From assembly GCF_963678635.1 (NCBI RefSeq), contig NC_087068.1, positions 36,901,619-36,965,618 of the forward strand: a stretch of 64,000 nucleotides of DNA. Reading direction: 5' to 3'. The translations under genes and the position numbers were made by a program. This DNA is from Symsagittifera roscoffensis (lineage: Eukaryota; Xenacoelomorpha; Acoela; Convolutidae). The notes under the pieces were generated by a model. It was given only the letters and a program-made list of their open reading frames with translations. It ran no database searches and had not been told where the DNA came from. Positions 10,563-21,656 of this stretch are shown piece by piece (position 1 is the stretch's first letter; every line of letters begins with the position of its first letter).

Positions 10563-11808
10563 ATTTATTTCATACCAAAACGGACAGAAGGAAACTTCGT
10601 GAAGAGAAAACAAATCCTTTATCTTTCAAAAGCCTTCATAATAGAGATAAAAAAAACACAAGACAGAATATGAAGTTATAAACAGAACATAAATATAAAG
10701 TTCAAAGTTTTTTTTTAACGACAAACCATCAAAGATTTCAACAAACAGAGTTTAATTACACTCATTAAAAAGATCGTTCTGCTATCTGAATTCTACAAGA
10801 AATGTCAAATGAAAATTTCAACAAGTTTTTCAGTTGTGTTCGCAATCTGTTGAAACCGTCATTATCAACGATTCGTTTGCCAAAATATTCGTCCGTCTCA
10901 ACTGATCGAATTTTTTAGACTCATTTCTGCTGAAGAAAAATTTTTCATGAATTGGTGGCGGGGATAAGATCTTCAAGCTACGTTTCCTGAACTACGAAAA
11001 AAATCCTGCAACTGGACCAATATCGGAAATATATGTAATCAGTTTCACACTTGCGAACATTGTTTCGTCCATATCTTAAGGTGTCATTGCGCTAAAATAT
11101 TGAATTTGTCCAAAAGGATTTTACGAAATTGAATGTAGCTATTACCAGCTCCAGGCGTTCTTTTGTAGGTGGGTGAGTCCTAATAGACTCGATTTATGAT
11201 TTGCCGATTGAAAATTATAGCATCTGGGTAAAATCTTCCCCCCGTTTTGGCTTCGTTAGTTTGAACAGTTTCATGATTGAAAGTTACCGAGGGATCCAAT
11301 TGCTCACAGCCCAGCCAACTATGGTACAACTTTTTCTAGAACTTTCTCGCTCTGAAACTTTTTGTCGATTCGGTTTCTCCGTAATAGATAACGTCACTTT
11401 AAGCAACAGAGCCTGAATAAAATTCAATGAATATTCTATTGGCAGCTTCGAAGCTCATAGTCAAAAAAGGCAAACGAGGCATAAAAAATTCGAACTTGAA
11501 AGGCCAAATGTCGCAACAAACGAAAATTTATTGTTTCGATTTTTGGATTAGCACCAAAAACTTGACAATATTTGAGCAGAAAGACTCTAACAAGATGCAC
11601 GAGAGGTTATCAAGAAAGCGGAGGAAATACGAAAGAAGTCAAATTTACCTAAAATCATTTTCACCGATAATACGGAAAAACAACGAACCAAAAAATCGGA
11701 ACAAAAAAAAACAACGGACCAAATAGGAACAAAATCCAGCCAGACAGAAACCGAGTTCATTTCTAAAACTACGCAAACAAAACTGTCTGGGGAACAAAAA
11801 TCGGACGA

Positions 11809-12801
11809 TCAAGTCTGGGTAAGCCGCGTGAACCCAACGAAGACAATACAAGAGGAAAAGAAACATAACGAGGTACCCCCAACAATGACCTCAAGTGACA
11901 GTTTCTCTATTGCTTCAGTTTTCTTGGTGAGCGGTGTTGTGCCATCACTATTAATGTTGAATCCTAACCACTCAATCTGTTTACAAGCGAACTTACATTT
12001 CTCAAGTGAAATCGCAAGGTTTTCTTCATCTAGCTTGTCCAAAACTGCTTTCAGCTCCTGTTGATGTAACTCTGTGAATCCCATCGTAACTATCAGTATA
12101 TCATCTAAGTATGCATATGTGTTCGTGCAGTTTGTCAAAATTAGATCAATGGCTTTTTGAAATTCGGCTGGCATATCCGTGAGGCCGTAAAATTCCGTTT
12201 AGAATTGATACGTTCCGGCCGCGTTGCCACCGATTAAACTGAAATTGCATTTTTCGCGCGTTTTCTGATCCAGTGGAATTTGAGAAAATGCGTACCGAAG
12301 GTCAAGTTCTAAAAACAACATTGGTTTTGTTTTGTCTGATTTGATTATTTGCGCTATGTTATCCAGTAATAAATCGATATTAGGCATCTGATACTTGTTT
12401 CTATGGATAAATGTATTGATTTTCTTCGAATCCAACGCAAGTTTGACTGTTTGGTCCTTTTTCACTGTTATGACAATTGGACAGATGAGTTGTTTACCTG
12501 AGCATTTGTTCAGTTTGATAATGTGTTTCTGATCAATTAGTTTGTTTAATTCTACCTCCACACGTTCATGGTGGTGTATCGGAATGCGTCGACCCTTCTG
12601 TTGTATCGGAACGAGCTCTTCAATGAACTGTGTTTTCACTGTGTGATTTTTGGATTTTCCGATACGTACACACAGTTGTGCGAAATTGTCTTTGACCCAT
12701 TGTTTAATTGCTGGATCAGACTCTTCTTGTTCTCGTATAGCGTGTACGTTTTGTTTTTGCAGATTTCTTCCAATAATGTTCGCTTTTTTATCATCTACCA
12801 C
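11809..12801 (-). pseudogene. Ty3/gypsy reverse transcriptase, broken
   Basis: The minus-strand frame 12,801-12,199 carries the N-terminal RT region: KGRRIPIHHHERVEVEL, then the VKLALDSKKINTF block and FLELDLRYAFSQIPL, which holds the first catalytic Asp. After a stop codon at 12,199-12,201 the same frame continues with FYGLTDMPAEFQKAI and the catalytic box YAYLDDILIV. The domain then ends in unrelated sequence near 11,840. The enzyme would have copied element RNA into DNA in cytoplasmic particles. It is dead here because of the nonsense codon and truncation. The assignment to Ty3/gypsy rests on YLDD and domain order. Confidence 0.8.
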
Positions 12802-12896
12802 GATGAACGGAGCTAAAATTAGTTTTCCAACCCCCTGACTCGATAGTAATAATCAATCTTCCTTTTGGAACGATCGTTTCACACCATTATTGCACG

Positions 12897-13280
12897 CTAA
12901 ACTTCGTACGGAGTCTCCTGTTGGAATAGTTTACACAGTGCTTTTTTGTCGTGTTGTTGAATGCGCCTTGCGGTTTTTTCGTTTAGAAAGAACATTGGGC
13001 TTCCCGAATCGGCAGTAGCAAACAATTGTTCAGAATTTTTTTTTAATTTTACGATATGTCCGTTTAGATCGTCCTCAACTAATGTTCTTGTGTTTTTAAT
13101 CTCGGATGATTCCGCGATTGCCATCACCGAAAAGTTATCTATTTGATAATCGTCCCAACCCTTGCTGGAAGAAAAATCAGCAAACGCTACTGGATCATTT
13201 TCTGTTTCGAGGCTTTCAGTGTCGAGCTCCTCCTGTTGGTCTATTTGTGTATCTTCTAGAGAGTTGACCTGTGTGGACAG
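12897..13280 (-). pseudogene. Ty3/gypsy protease region
   Basis: The minus strand encodes ATADSGSPMFFLNEKTA at about 12,985-13,035, where DSG is the aspartic protease active site seen in Ty3/gypsy polyproteins as DSGA or DSGS. Upstream, the frame is open through an acidic stretch back to a stop near 13,283, next to the zinc-knuckle remnant of gag. The frame ends at 12,897, before RT. This domain would have cleaved gag-pol. Confidence 0.6.
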
Positions 13281-13282
13281 TT

Positions 13283-14350
13283 ATACTTTAGCGAAATCGC
13301 CCCGTTTCGCGCATTTTGCACAGATTTTATCTTTAGCGGGACAAGACCATAAATGACTTTGATTTTACTTAATTCCGCATTTATAGGACTGTTTTTGACT
13401 GCCGGTGTTAGTAGCTCTTTGTTGTCCTCTGCTATTTTGCGACCCGCGTTGAAACGGTTTCCCGCGGGCGCCTCGCCCTCTTTGTGTATTTTGGCTGTTA
13501 GAATAGTTAGCGCGACCCCGCGTGTTTATATAGTTGACCGGGTCTTGCTTTGGCGTAATCAGATGTCCGCCAAACGGGTTGGTTTTCATAGTTCTACTAT
13601 GTTCAAAACATTTTTCTCTACGTATTGCATATTCATATGCTTCTTGTGGGCTGCTGGTTTGTGCCAATAATTCTTCGGCTATTTTGTCATTGTTCATATG
13701 TGCAGTGAACATGTCCCGAACCCATTCACCCTCGCAATCTCCGCAATCAGCTCGTGATGCTAGTTCCAAGAGGTGCGAATGAAATTGTTCTAAGCTCTCT
13801 GCCTTCTTTTGTTTTCGACAGCTGAAATTATATCTTTCAAAAGCGATGATTCTAGTTGTTACAAAAATATCCTCGAGGATTGTCATCAGTTCTTGTGTGG
13901 AAACATTGTGTAATTCCAAATTTGGACGTTTCTGTTGTATTTGTTTTTGTTCTTCCGCTCCTAAACATAAGAATATGTTGTTGCGCACTTTTGCGTCTGC
14001 TTCGTCCCATCTGAATGAATTACAGAGTACTCCTTTCTCCCTTGCTTTTATCACATGGTTGTCCCAACCAACTCTTTTCTCTTGATTTCTGACCTCCCTG
14101 TTCTTCCTTGTGCTCCGGTTTCTCCCGTGATTTCAACCTCGTACACTGGCTCTGCTGGTTTGACTAACAATGGTCGGCCTCTCAAAAAATTTCCTGCTTC
14201 TATCCCATGTTTCGCGAATATAGCCAGTTCCATTAATGCAACCCACTTAGACCATTCTATTGGTGGTTCGACAAATGCCGTCTCCCAGAACGGGTTTACG
14301 TTGAGTGGGTTTTTGGAGTATCCTGATGGCTGCGCCATTTCATACCTCAA
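13283..14350 (-). pseudogene. Ty3/gypsy gag with zinc-knuckle remnant, broken
   Basis: Starting at the ATG at about 14,338, the minus strand encodes MAQPSGYSKN and a gag-like IEWSKWVALMELAIF block. After a frame change near 14,055 it runs to 13,365 through a helical region (YNFSCRKQKKAESLEQFHSH) and a Gly/Arg/Gln/Ser-rich tail. The tail ends in YKCGIK at a stop codon; beyond that stop the frame encodes HLWSCPAKDKICAKC, so a cysteine-rich RNA-binding knuckle is split by the stop. Gag would form the particle and bind RNA. Confidence 0.65.
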
Positions 14351-14438
14351 TGTATGATCTTCTAATTCCAGAATCAGAATGGATCGACAAACAGATAATC
14401 TAACGCGAAGCGAGATAAAAACAACTATTCGGAACCAA

Positions 14439-14591
14439 TGTTAATTCATGGTCTGACCGTTTATTCTGTCGTTATTCTGAAGGTCTCTCAAGGTCGATTG
14501 AGCAGCCATATTTATGGTTATATCATACAACAACATAAAACATATGTATAAATGTATATATCGAAGTTTTGTCGGTCCATGCCGGATGACA
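14439..14591 (-). repeat. 5' LTR of the truncated gypsy element
   Basis: A 153-bp segment bounded by TG and CA: the sense strand starts TGTCATCCGG and ends ATTAACA. It contains a TATA-like run (ATATATACATTTATA) and an AATAAA signal (14,460-14,465 on the complement), the usual short LTR layout. The adjoining sense sequence, TTGGTTCCGAATAG at 14,438-14,425, starts with TGG one base in and is the likely primer-binding site, as expected for a tRNA 3' end (...CGGAACCA). No partner LTR is seen in the window, so the ends rest on structure only. Confidence 0.6.
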
Positions 14592-15383
14592 CACTATATG
14601 ACATTATTTTTTTTTAGAATTTAAGTTTTTTTTTTAATTTTTATTAAATTTTTTAAAATATTTTTTCAATCAAAAGAAAAATCCTTATTTCCGAAAACTG
14701 ATTCCCGTTCTGAAAAAGTCTGCCAGATTCACTGAAGCCAATATAGCCTCAAAAGTTTTCAAATCGCAACTACCAGACGCAATCTATTCACATAATTCGT
14801 AGTCTGCGCGGCATTGATCATTTCGCTATTACATTCTCGCCAATCTATCACAACACTGATGAAGCAAATTATAAACATCGTCGTCTTACAATGTTTTTAG
14901 ATAATTCGGACAAGAGTTGTGATGAATTCGGGCACCTGATGAATTGATCAAAAAATAATGCAGTGTTGGCCAATTTAGTGATTAAATTTCACATGTGAAA
15001 ATATTTTATGCATTTAACGTTCATTATGTAGTTATCGCAATTTCAAAACACCTGATGTCTATCGTGCTTTCTTTCAAGACGCATTCCAAGGTTTCTTAAG
15101 TCAATTTTTATCAAATTAACTTTTTTAGAAATTCACTTTTTTCAGTTTTCTGTCTCTGCAAAAGCCATCACTTTAACCAAATTTTAAGGCAATAAGGATG
15201 AAATGAAGAAAAAACGTGTCATTTCACTTACATAGTTGGGTTTACACTGTTTGAAGACCCAAAGAAAACACTCTCGAGAAACTATTTTATATAAAAAAGC
15301 AAAATATATAGAACCCCCGAAATTCTGAAACTGTGTCGACGCATTGAAGAAAAAACGTTCATTCCATCGTATTTTTGTCTTAC
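14592..15383. other. No recognisable feature
   Basis: AT-rich, with T- and A-tracts, no supported gene and no array. It lies between the gypsy LTR and the RING exon and may be intron or flank. Confidence 0.45.
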
Positions 15384-15566
15384 CGGTTTTCTGACGACAA
15401 AATTTGTGCAGCACAGTTTTGGTTGCTGCTGTTGCCACATACACAATGGCCACATGGAAGCCTTTTGGGCCTCTCAAAGGGTCTGAGGCAACAACTGCAG
15501 AAAGTCTGCTTCTCATTGGTCAGTCTGCCCATTGCTTCTGACATACACCAAGTTTTTGAACTCAAG
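15384..15566 (-). CDS. Candidate RING-finger exon
   Basis: On the minus strand, an exon-like segment runs from an acceptor (TTTCATTTTAG) to a consensus donor (GAAAACCG, then GTAAGA). An ATG at 15,544 begins MSEAMGRLTNEKQTF, followed by CSCCLRPFERPKRLPCGHC. That fits the first half of a RING finger: CxxC, 11 residues, then the CxH pair in an LPCGH context, as in TRIM-type proteins, with further cysteines after it. RING proteins usually act as ubiquitin ligases. It may be a first or internal exon of a minus-strand host gene. The zinc ligand spacing after LPCGH is unusual, so partial decay is possible. Confidence 0.5.
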
Positions 15567-16071
15567 CTAAAATGAAAGACTCTCTTTATGCATCTGGGTT
15601 TTTCGACAACTGTTTTTTATTTTGGTTACCTTTTGATAAGAATCGACTATTTATTTTTTGTACAAACCAATTTAGCTGTCATAGTTATCAATTAAGTCCA
15701 AAACACTCAAGCAATGCTGACACTTTTTTGGACATTTGCAGAAAATTGCAGTGATAAACCACATCAATTTTAAAAGCTAGCAGAACCAAAATTAATTTTA
15801 GAAAAAGTTAATCAATAAAGCAGAAAAGGGTACGCAAAGCTGGTAGAAATCAGCTCAAAAACACAAATTGTCAAATACAATAATCTAAAGTCAATGACCA
15901 TACGGTTTTCTGTTTGTTTTTATCCTCAAAAACCGACTTTGAGTCGATGTGATTAAAAAACTAAAAATCATCAACATCAATCAAATAAGTGCATATACAT
16001 ACTTATTCGATACATGCTTTTTGCGAGGGAATACAGCAAGCTTAACATTTCGTTTCACCTGTTCCACTTAC

Positions 16072-16145
16072 GTGTTTTGACTTGATCCAGCGATGGGCCG
16101 GCTTCAGGGGGTCCACAAATGTTTTTCGTCAAAGCTTCAAAATCT
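16072..16145 (-). CDS. Candidate small exon upstream of the RING exon
   Basis: A 74-bp minus-strand segment is flanked by TTTAAAGCAG (acceptor) and GTAAGTGG (donor, near consensus). It is open in only one frame, which encodes DFEALTKNICGPPEAGPSL. It lies 0.5 kb upstream, in sense, of the RING exon and shares its higher GC. Direct joining to the RING exon is out of phase, so at least one more exon would be needed. Function unknown. Confidence 0.35.
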
Positions 16146-17110
16146 CTGCTTTAAAAGAAAATACTGTAAGAATGTAGACTATGCAAAATCTTTGCTTGAA
16201 TAAACTTTCACCTCACGTGATACACAGTATAAAGTAATTATCAATTTAGCGTATGCAAAAAACGTCCAAATTTTTAACCACTTCAACCTTTTGATAAGTA
16301 ATGGCCTGCACATTAACTACCAAATTTGGGACTCTATGCTTGAGTTTAGCTTCTAGCTCTACGTAATTAAAAATTGTTAGCTTTTTGAACAAAATTGTTA
16401 CAACTAGCTTATACGCTTTCATGATATGAGCTTACGGCTTCTATAACCAGTCGAGAGAGAAACATTCTAAAGATATTCAAAACATTCTTTTCTTTCAGAC
16501 TACTTTTTGCTGAATAAAATCAAATCCAATTAAACCAAACAAGATGGTTTAAGAAAATAAACAGTGCTTCAGTTCTTTTTTTTCGTTTTGGCTTGTAAAT
16601 TTTTGACATGACCCTCGCGACCAACGTTTGCCTTCCCAGGTTTAAGTTACCCTTTTAGTTACCCTTACTCTTTTTTCGAGCATTTGTATGTTGTATGCTA
16701 GTTTGCATATGAAACTTAATATTTTTTGTCATGCTTATGAATTGGAAATAGATTTTGACAATTATTCAAATGATGAAGGAAGCTTCAGCGTAAAATAGTT
16801 TTTGACTGCTACTTTTTTCAGCGCAGAAACTAACTAACCCCGTAAGCGTTTATGAATATAATTTATCCAATTGCCAATAACCTGTTTGTCAATAACCTGA
16901 GTAGATGAGCAGAACTCAGAGATTTTCAAACAAAAACACGAGAAGCATGATAAATTTAGTCAATTAAAAAGAAAAGTGCACGTTTCCAATCGACAAACAA
17001 CTTGCGCTGTTGCCAAAAATTAAGAACGTTCTTAATGTCAGTTTTCACCAGGAACAACTCTACTGAATTCAATTGAAGCCGTTCGCACTTCGAAAAAAAA
17101 TTGACAACTA
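16146..17110. other. No recognisable feature
   Basis: No supported gene or delimited repeat. Possibly intron of the minus-strand host gene. Confidence 0.4.
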
Positions 17111-17835
17111 CTTTTTGTTCCGACTTTCGGGCTCTTTTTCCTTTTCCCCCCCACCTGCAAATTTTTACATGCTAATTTGTTGACCGCATTGTCCAATTGT
17201 TATGAAAATTTACATACAGACTAATAAAGCCACGACAAACATATTTGGTCTTCATACTCAACCTCGTAAAACCATTCGTTACACTAATAAATTGAAGCTC
17301 GTGTGAGGTGGGGGGAAAAGGAAAAAGAGCCGACTTTCGATACGAAAGTAACGGAATATTTGTGCTCGGGGTGGGTTTTTTTCTTCAGGCAAAATTCGAC
17401 TTTTTAACTAGCCATTTTTCACGCAATTTTTAAATATCATTAGAAAGGTATTGTTGTCTTGAGCTCAAAATTGAAAAAATATTTTACCTGTGATCAATTT
17501 TGGCAAAGTTACGGGGGTTTAAAGATTGCCATTTAGACCAATTGGGGACAATTAACGCGCAATATATTTCGCGCTATTAACGCGTAAGCGGAGAGTTAAT
17601 CCGTCTTAGAAATCGTTCCAAATTGTTTGAAAGAAGCTTATTTGCCTTAATTGATTTGTTACAAGGAGCGAAATCTATCCTTTATACTTTATTTGGCGTG
17701 AAGTATAGAGGATAGCCAGCCCCCTTTATATTCATTTTGTTATATTTCATGAAATTTTTTAATGTTTTTCTAGCTCCATAAACCATGAGAGGCAGTCGGA
17801 ACATTCAGGGCTTCACCCTGATACGAGCAGTCTTG
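17111..17835 (+). repeat. Repeat R1, copy b, interrupted by a MITE
   Basis: Same family as 4,091-4,616, from TTTTTGTTCCGACTTTCG to CGAGCAGTCTTG. It is interrupted after the first 19 bases by the 202-bp MITE at 17,130-17,331. The part from 17,505 also forms the start of the 1.93-kb tandem duplication. Confidence 0.85.
17130..17331. mobile_element. 202-bp MITE with 8-bp target duplication
   Basis: Terminal inverted repeats of about 25 bp (GGCTCTTTTTCCTTTTCC... at the left, mirrored at the right, with one extra C on the left). It is flanked by identical 8-bp direct repeats GACTTTCG at 17,122-17,129 and 17,332-17,339. Copy a of R1 at 4,110 has the site uninterrupted, which shows the empty state. 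The 8-bp duplication points to mobilisation by a hAT- or P-type transposase, but the TIR sequence does not decide between them. It is non-coding. Confidence 0.9.
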
Positions 17836-18002
17836 TTTGTATTTCTGATTTATACGGTTTCTATTTTTTTTTCTTTTTTCAGTTTTCAAACGATCACGAC
17901 AATGAGCTAAGACTTGATAAAACAATAGAAGCATACCTATTACAAGCTCTATAACTTGTTATGATTTCTTTTAGTTTCAGATTTCAAATTATTAGTCACA
18001 AT

Positions 18003-18432
18003 CAGGCGCGAATCTAGGAATTTCTCGAGGAGGGGCAGATTTTCAAAAAAATTTTGAAAATTTTGTCGACGTTTTTTTTAAGTTTCGACCAAATTGATTT
18101 TCTGAGAACTCTCCCAAAACACTATAAAAGCCCTAATTTAAACAAATTGTCTGCGCCGCAGCAAACTATTTTTGAAAAAAGGTCAGAAAAATGCATTTTT
18201 AGGCACTTTTTGGAAAATTTCGACAAAAAAATCGAGTTTTTTCGGCGCGCGCTCCCCCCTCAAAATTAGTATAGATTGGTGCCCAAGGCGCCTTTAGAAA
18301 AAAACTAAGGTCAATCAGACAAAAACGGATATCTCAAAATAGTGCAAAGGGGGACCCTTTGGGTCAGCAGGGGGTCGAACTCTTGAGGGAAGTCTTCCGC
18401 CAGCCTCCGCCCCCCCCATAAATCCGCTACTG
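18003..18432. mobile_element. hAT-like MITE, copy 1 (430 bp)
   Basis: Begins CAGGCGCGAATCTAGG and ends (reverse complement) CAGTAGCGGATTTAT, the CAG...GCGGAT type of terminus common in hAT elements. It is flanked by the 8-bp direct repeat GTCACAAT at 17,995-18,002 and 18,433-18,440. No transposase is encoded. G/C homopolymers lie near the right end. Confidence 0.85.
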
Positions 18433-19436
18433 GTCACAATACTTTCTTCAAAACGAGATATCTTTCTTCCCCTTATACAAAGTGGCCATCAGTTTTTCTT
18501 AAATATGACTGACGCTCTCGTTGCTGCAGTTTTCTGGTTCTATGCCCAATTTCGTAGGGCAACAAAAGTATTTGTTTATTTTTCAAGTAACGGCATTCAT
18601 ATGTAGATGTTCTCAAAAAATACTTTTCAAGGGATTTACAAAGGTTTTTCTTCAAAAGAACAAAAACACTGCTTCCAAATAAATTACTGTGAGAGTGTAG
18701 ACCATGCAAATTTTTGCATGAATAAACTTTCAACCCATGTGATACACCGTATAATTTAGTTTGACAAGTATTATCTGCTGGGCAACAAAATAGTTTTCAA
18801 TTTAGAGTACGCACTGTTAATTCCTAACATGTCTTCGGTTTCAAAATGTAGACTGGAATTGTTAGAAAACTGAAATGTAGACTTTTTGTGCGCAGTATTT
18901 GCTTCTCAAGTTTCTTAGATTATCACAAAGGTTTTCTTCGTTCAATTTTTTATTTTGACTTTCAAAAAGCGTTTGATCCTCTCTGTTTTTATAATTGTAT
19001 TTCAATTATATCACCAATCTGCCTAATTAAATCACTGAATTTTTGCCAAGTTTTTTTAACCGATGGCCTGAAATGACTGTTTTGAGACAACTGTTCAATA
19101 AACCTCGGTGATTTATATAATCGGTCTGGTGCTGAGCCATGAAAGCAGGTCTCGGTTGTCATCAAGAAAAAACAAACTTGATATTACAAAAGTTTTTTTT
19201 GTAATTTTTTCTCCAACGGGTCAAAAAATATTCAGTTAAAAAATTTGAGAACAAGTTGCACACTTATGACAATCCAAAATTTTTTTTTTTTAACGCTAGA
19301 GATAAGTTTCTAGCTCAGCAGAGTTTTCAAAATTTTTGCTTATTAAATCAATTGAGAAAAATAATTATATAAAGTGGAAATTTTTGTCGATACATATCTA
19401 TGATAAAAAAAGTAAAGCCGGGTAAACTCAAACGGT
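18433..19436. other. Decayed sequence in duplication unit 1
   Basis: Minus-strand open stretches (for example 18,733-18,473, 86 codons, with YECRYLKNKQILLLPYEIG) have relatives in unit 2 at 20,671-20,438. A FYLDDN-type scrap near 21,130 (its unit-1 counterpart is at about 19,160) recurs as FYLDNLRRFF at about 22,890. This suggests an old multi-copy coding family, but stops are frequent and I cannot assign a function. Confidence 0.3.
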
Positions 19437-19785
19437 AAAGTTACGGGGGCTTAAAGATTACCATTTTGGCCAATTGAGGACAATTAACGCGCAATAAATT
19501 TCGCGCTATTAAGGCGTAAGCGCAGAGTTAATCCGTCTTAGAAATCGTTCCAAATTGTTTGAAAGAAGCTTATTTGCCTTAATTGATTTGTTACAAGGAG
19601 CGAAATCTATCCTTTATACTTTATATAGCGTGTGGGTGATGATTTTCATTTAAAAAATTCAAATTATGGAGAAAAAAAATTCATTTTGTTTTTTTTCATT
19701 AATTTTTTTAAATGTTATTACAGCTCCATAAACCTTGAGAGGCAGTCGGGACATTCAGAACTTCACCCTGATACGAGCAGTCTTG
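19437..19785 (+). repeat. Repeat R1, copy c (5'-truncated)
   Basis: Starts at the duplication junction with TAAAGTTACGGGGG and runs to CGAGCAGTCTTG. It is the duplicate of the 3' part of copy b and differs from it at several bases. Confidence 0.85.
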
Positions 19786-19950
19786 TTTGTATTTCTGATT
19801 TATACGGTTTCTGTTTAATTTCGTTTTTCAATTTTCAAACGATCACGACGATGAGATAAGACTTGATAAAACAATAGAATCATACCTATTGCAACCTCTA
19901 CAACTTGTTAAGGTTTCTCTTGTTTCAGATTTCATTTTATTATCACAATC

Positions 19951-20397
19951 AGGCGCCAATCTAGGATTTTCTCGAGGAGGGGCGGATTTTCAAAAAAATT
20001 TTGAAAATTGTGTTGACGTTTTTTTTTTAGGTTTCGACAAAATTGATTTTCTGAGAGCTCTGCCAAAGCACTATAAAGACCCTTGTTTAACTATTTTTTT
20101 GCGCCGCGGGCGAATTATTTTTGGAAAAAATTCAGAAAAAAGCATTTTTAGGCACTTTTTGGAAAATTTCGACCAAAAAATCGCGTTTTTTCGGCGCGCA
20201 AGCCCCCCCCCCCCCCCCCCCCTCAAAATTAGTATAGAATGGCGCCAAAGGCGCCCTTAGAAAAAATTTAAGGTCAATCAGCCAAAAACGGACATCTCAA
20301 AATAGTGCAAAGGGGGACCCTTTGGGTCCGCAGGGGGTCGAATTCCTGAGGGAAGTCTTCCGCCGAACCCCGCCCTCCCCCCCTCAATCCGCTACTG
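19951..20397. mobile_element. hAT-like MITE, copy 2 (447 bp)
   Basis: Duplicate of 18,003-18,432, from CAGGCGCCAATCTAGG to CCGCTACTG. The flanking repeat is slightly mutated on the left (ATCACAAT) and intact on the right (GTCACAAT). It is longer than copy 1 mainly through a C-tract of more than 15 bases near 20,202-20,221. Confidence 0.85.
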
Positions 20398-21656
20398 GTC
20401 ACAATACTTTCTTCAAAACGAGGTTTCTTTCTTCCCCTCATACAGAATGGCCATCAGTTTTTCTTAAATATGACTGACGCTCTCGTTGCTGCAGTTTTCT
20501 TTTTCTATGCCCAATTTCGTAGGGCAGTAAAAGTGTTTGTTTATTTTTCAAGTAACGGCATCCATATGTAGATGTTTTCCTAAAAAAACTTTTCAGGGGA
20601 TCTACAAAGCTTTTTCTTGGAAAGAACAAAAACACTACTTCCAAATAAAATACTGTGAGAATGTAGACCATGCAATTTGTTGCATGAATAAACGCTCAAT
20701 CCATGTGATACACCGTATAATGTAATTTGACAATTATTATCTGCTGGGCAACAAAGTAGTTCTCAATTTGGAGTACGCACTGTTAATTCCTTACATATTT
20801 ACGAGTTTTGAAATGTAGACTGGAATTTTTAGAAAACTGCATTGTAGACTTTTTTGTGCGCAGTATTTGCTTTTCAAGTTTTTTAGAATATCACAAAGGC
20901 TTTTTTTGTTCAATTTATTATTTTGACTTTCAAAAACTGTTTGATCCTCTGTGTTTTTATAATTGTATTTCAATTATATCACCAATCTGCCGAATTAAAT
21001 CACTAAATTTTTGCCAAAATGTTTTGACTGATGGCCTGAAATAACTGTTTAGAGACAACTGCTCAATAAACCTCGGTGATTTATATAATCGGTCTGGTGC
21101 TGAGCCATGAAAACAGGTCTCGGTTGTCATCGAGATAAAACAAAAGTGATATTACTAAAGTTTTTTTTGCAATTTGTTCTTCAACGGGTCAAAAAATGTT
21201 CAACTAAAAAGTTTGAGATTAAATTGCACACTTATGACAAACACAATTTGTTTTTTTTAATGCTAAAGATGAGTATATAGCTCAGCAGAGTTTTCAAATT
21301 TTTGCTTATTAAATCAATTGAGAAAAGAATAATTATATAAAATGCAAATTTTTCTTCGATACAGACCTATGCTTAAAAAAAGTAAAGCCCGGTAAATTCA
21401 AACGAAATGGCTTGAAATAAACAAAGTTGCTTGTATCCCGTTTTGATTTGTTAGTTTTTTTTTCATTACCCTCGCAACAAAAATTTGCCAATTCCAGATT
21501 TGAATTCAACACGCGATGCAATTGCACAAACTAGCAACTAATAATTTTCAGATTCCTGCATAGCTGAATACTTGTTGAAAGAAAAATAATCGAAAAAAAA
21601 TTGCTTTAAATACATATTTTGAAAAACCTGCAAACACACAAGAACTCAACAAAATT

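Larger units (their letters stand above)
9565..11168. repeat. 803-bp tandem duplication
   Basis: The 803-bp unit 9,565-10,367 is repeated immediately as 10,368-11,168. The two copies differ at scattered single bases and one short indel near 9,850/10,650. The junction is the sequence TTTTGTAG, present at the end of each unit. Each unit carries a hydrophobic minus-strand exon candidate and a second open stretch, so it looks like duplication of part of a membrane-protein gene. Confidence 0.9.
11809..14591 (-). mobile_element. Truncated Ty3/gypsy retrotransposon (5' LTR, gag, partial pol)
   Basis: Minus-strand element with, in sense order, a 5' LTR (14,591-14,439), a probable primer-binding site, gag (14,338-about 13,290), protease (about 12,980-13,127) and RT (12,801-11,809). 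RNase H, integrase and the 3' LTR are missing; homology stops shortly after the RT catalytic box near 11,840. Several stops and frameshifts make it inactive. It is younger than the fossil at 3-6 kb, because long frames and motifs survive. Confidence 0.8.
17505..21404. repeat. 1.93-kb tandem duplication
   Basis: Unit 1 (17,505-19,436) and unit 2 (19,437-21,404) are adjacent direct copies. Each starts with AAAGTTACGGGGG inside R1 and ends with GTAAAGCCxGGTAAA..CAAACG. Both contain the same hAT-like MITE at the same place, so the MITE inserted before the duplication. They also share minus-strand scraps such as TYECRYLKNKQ/TYGCRYLKNKQ, which may be remnants of a decayed exon. A more diverged third relative of the distal part is near 22,685-22,920. 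Confidence 0.9.
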
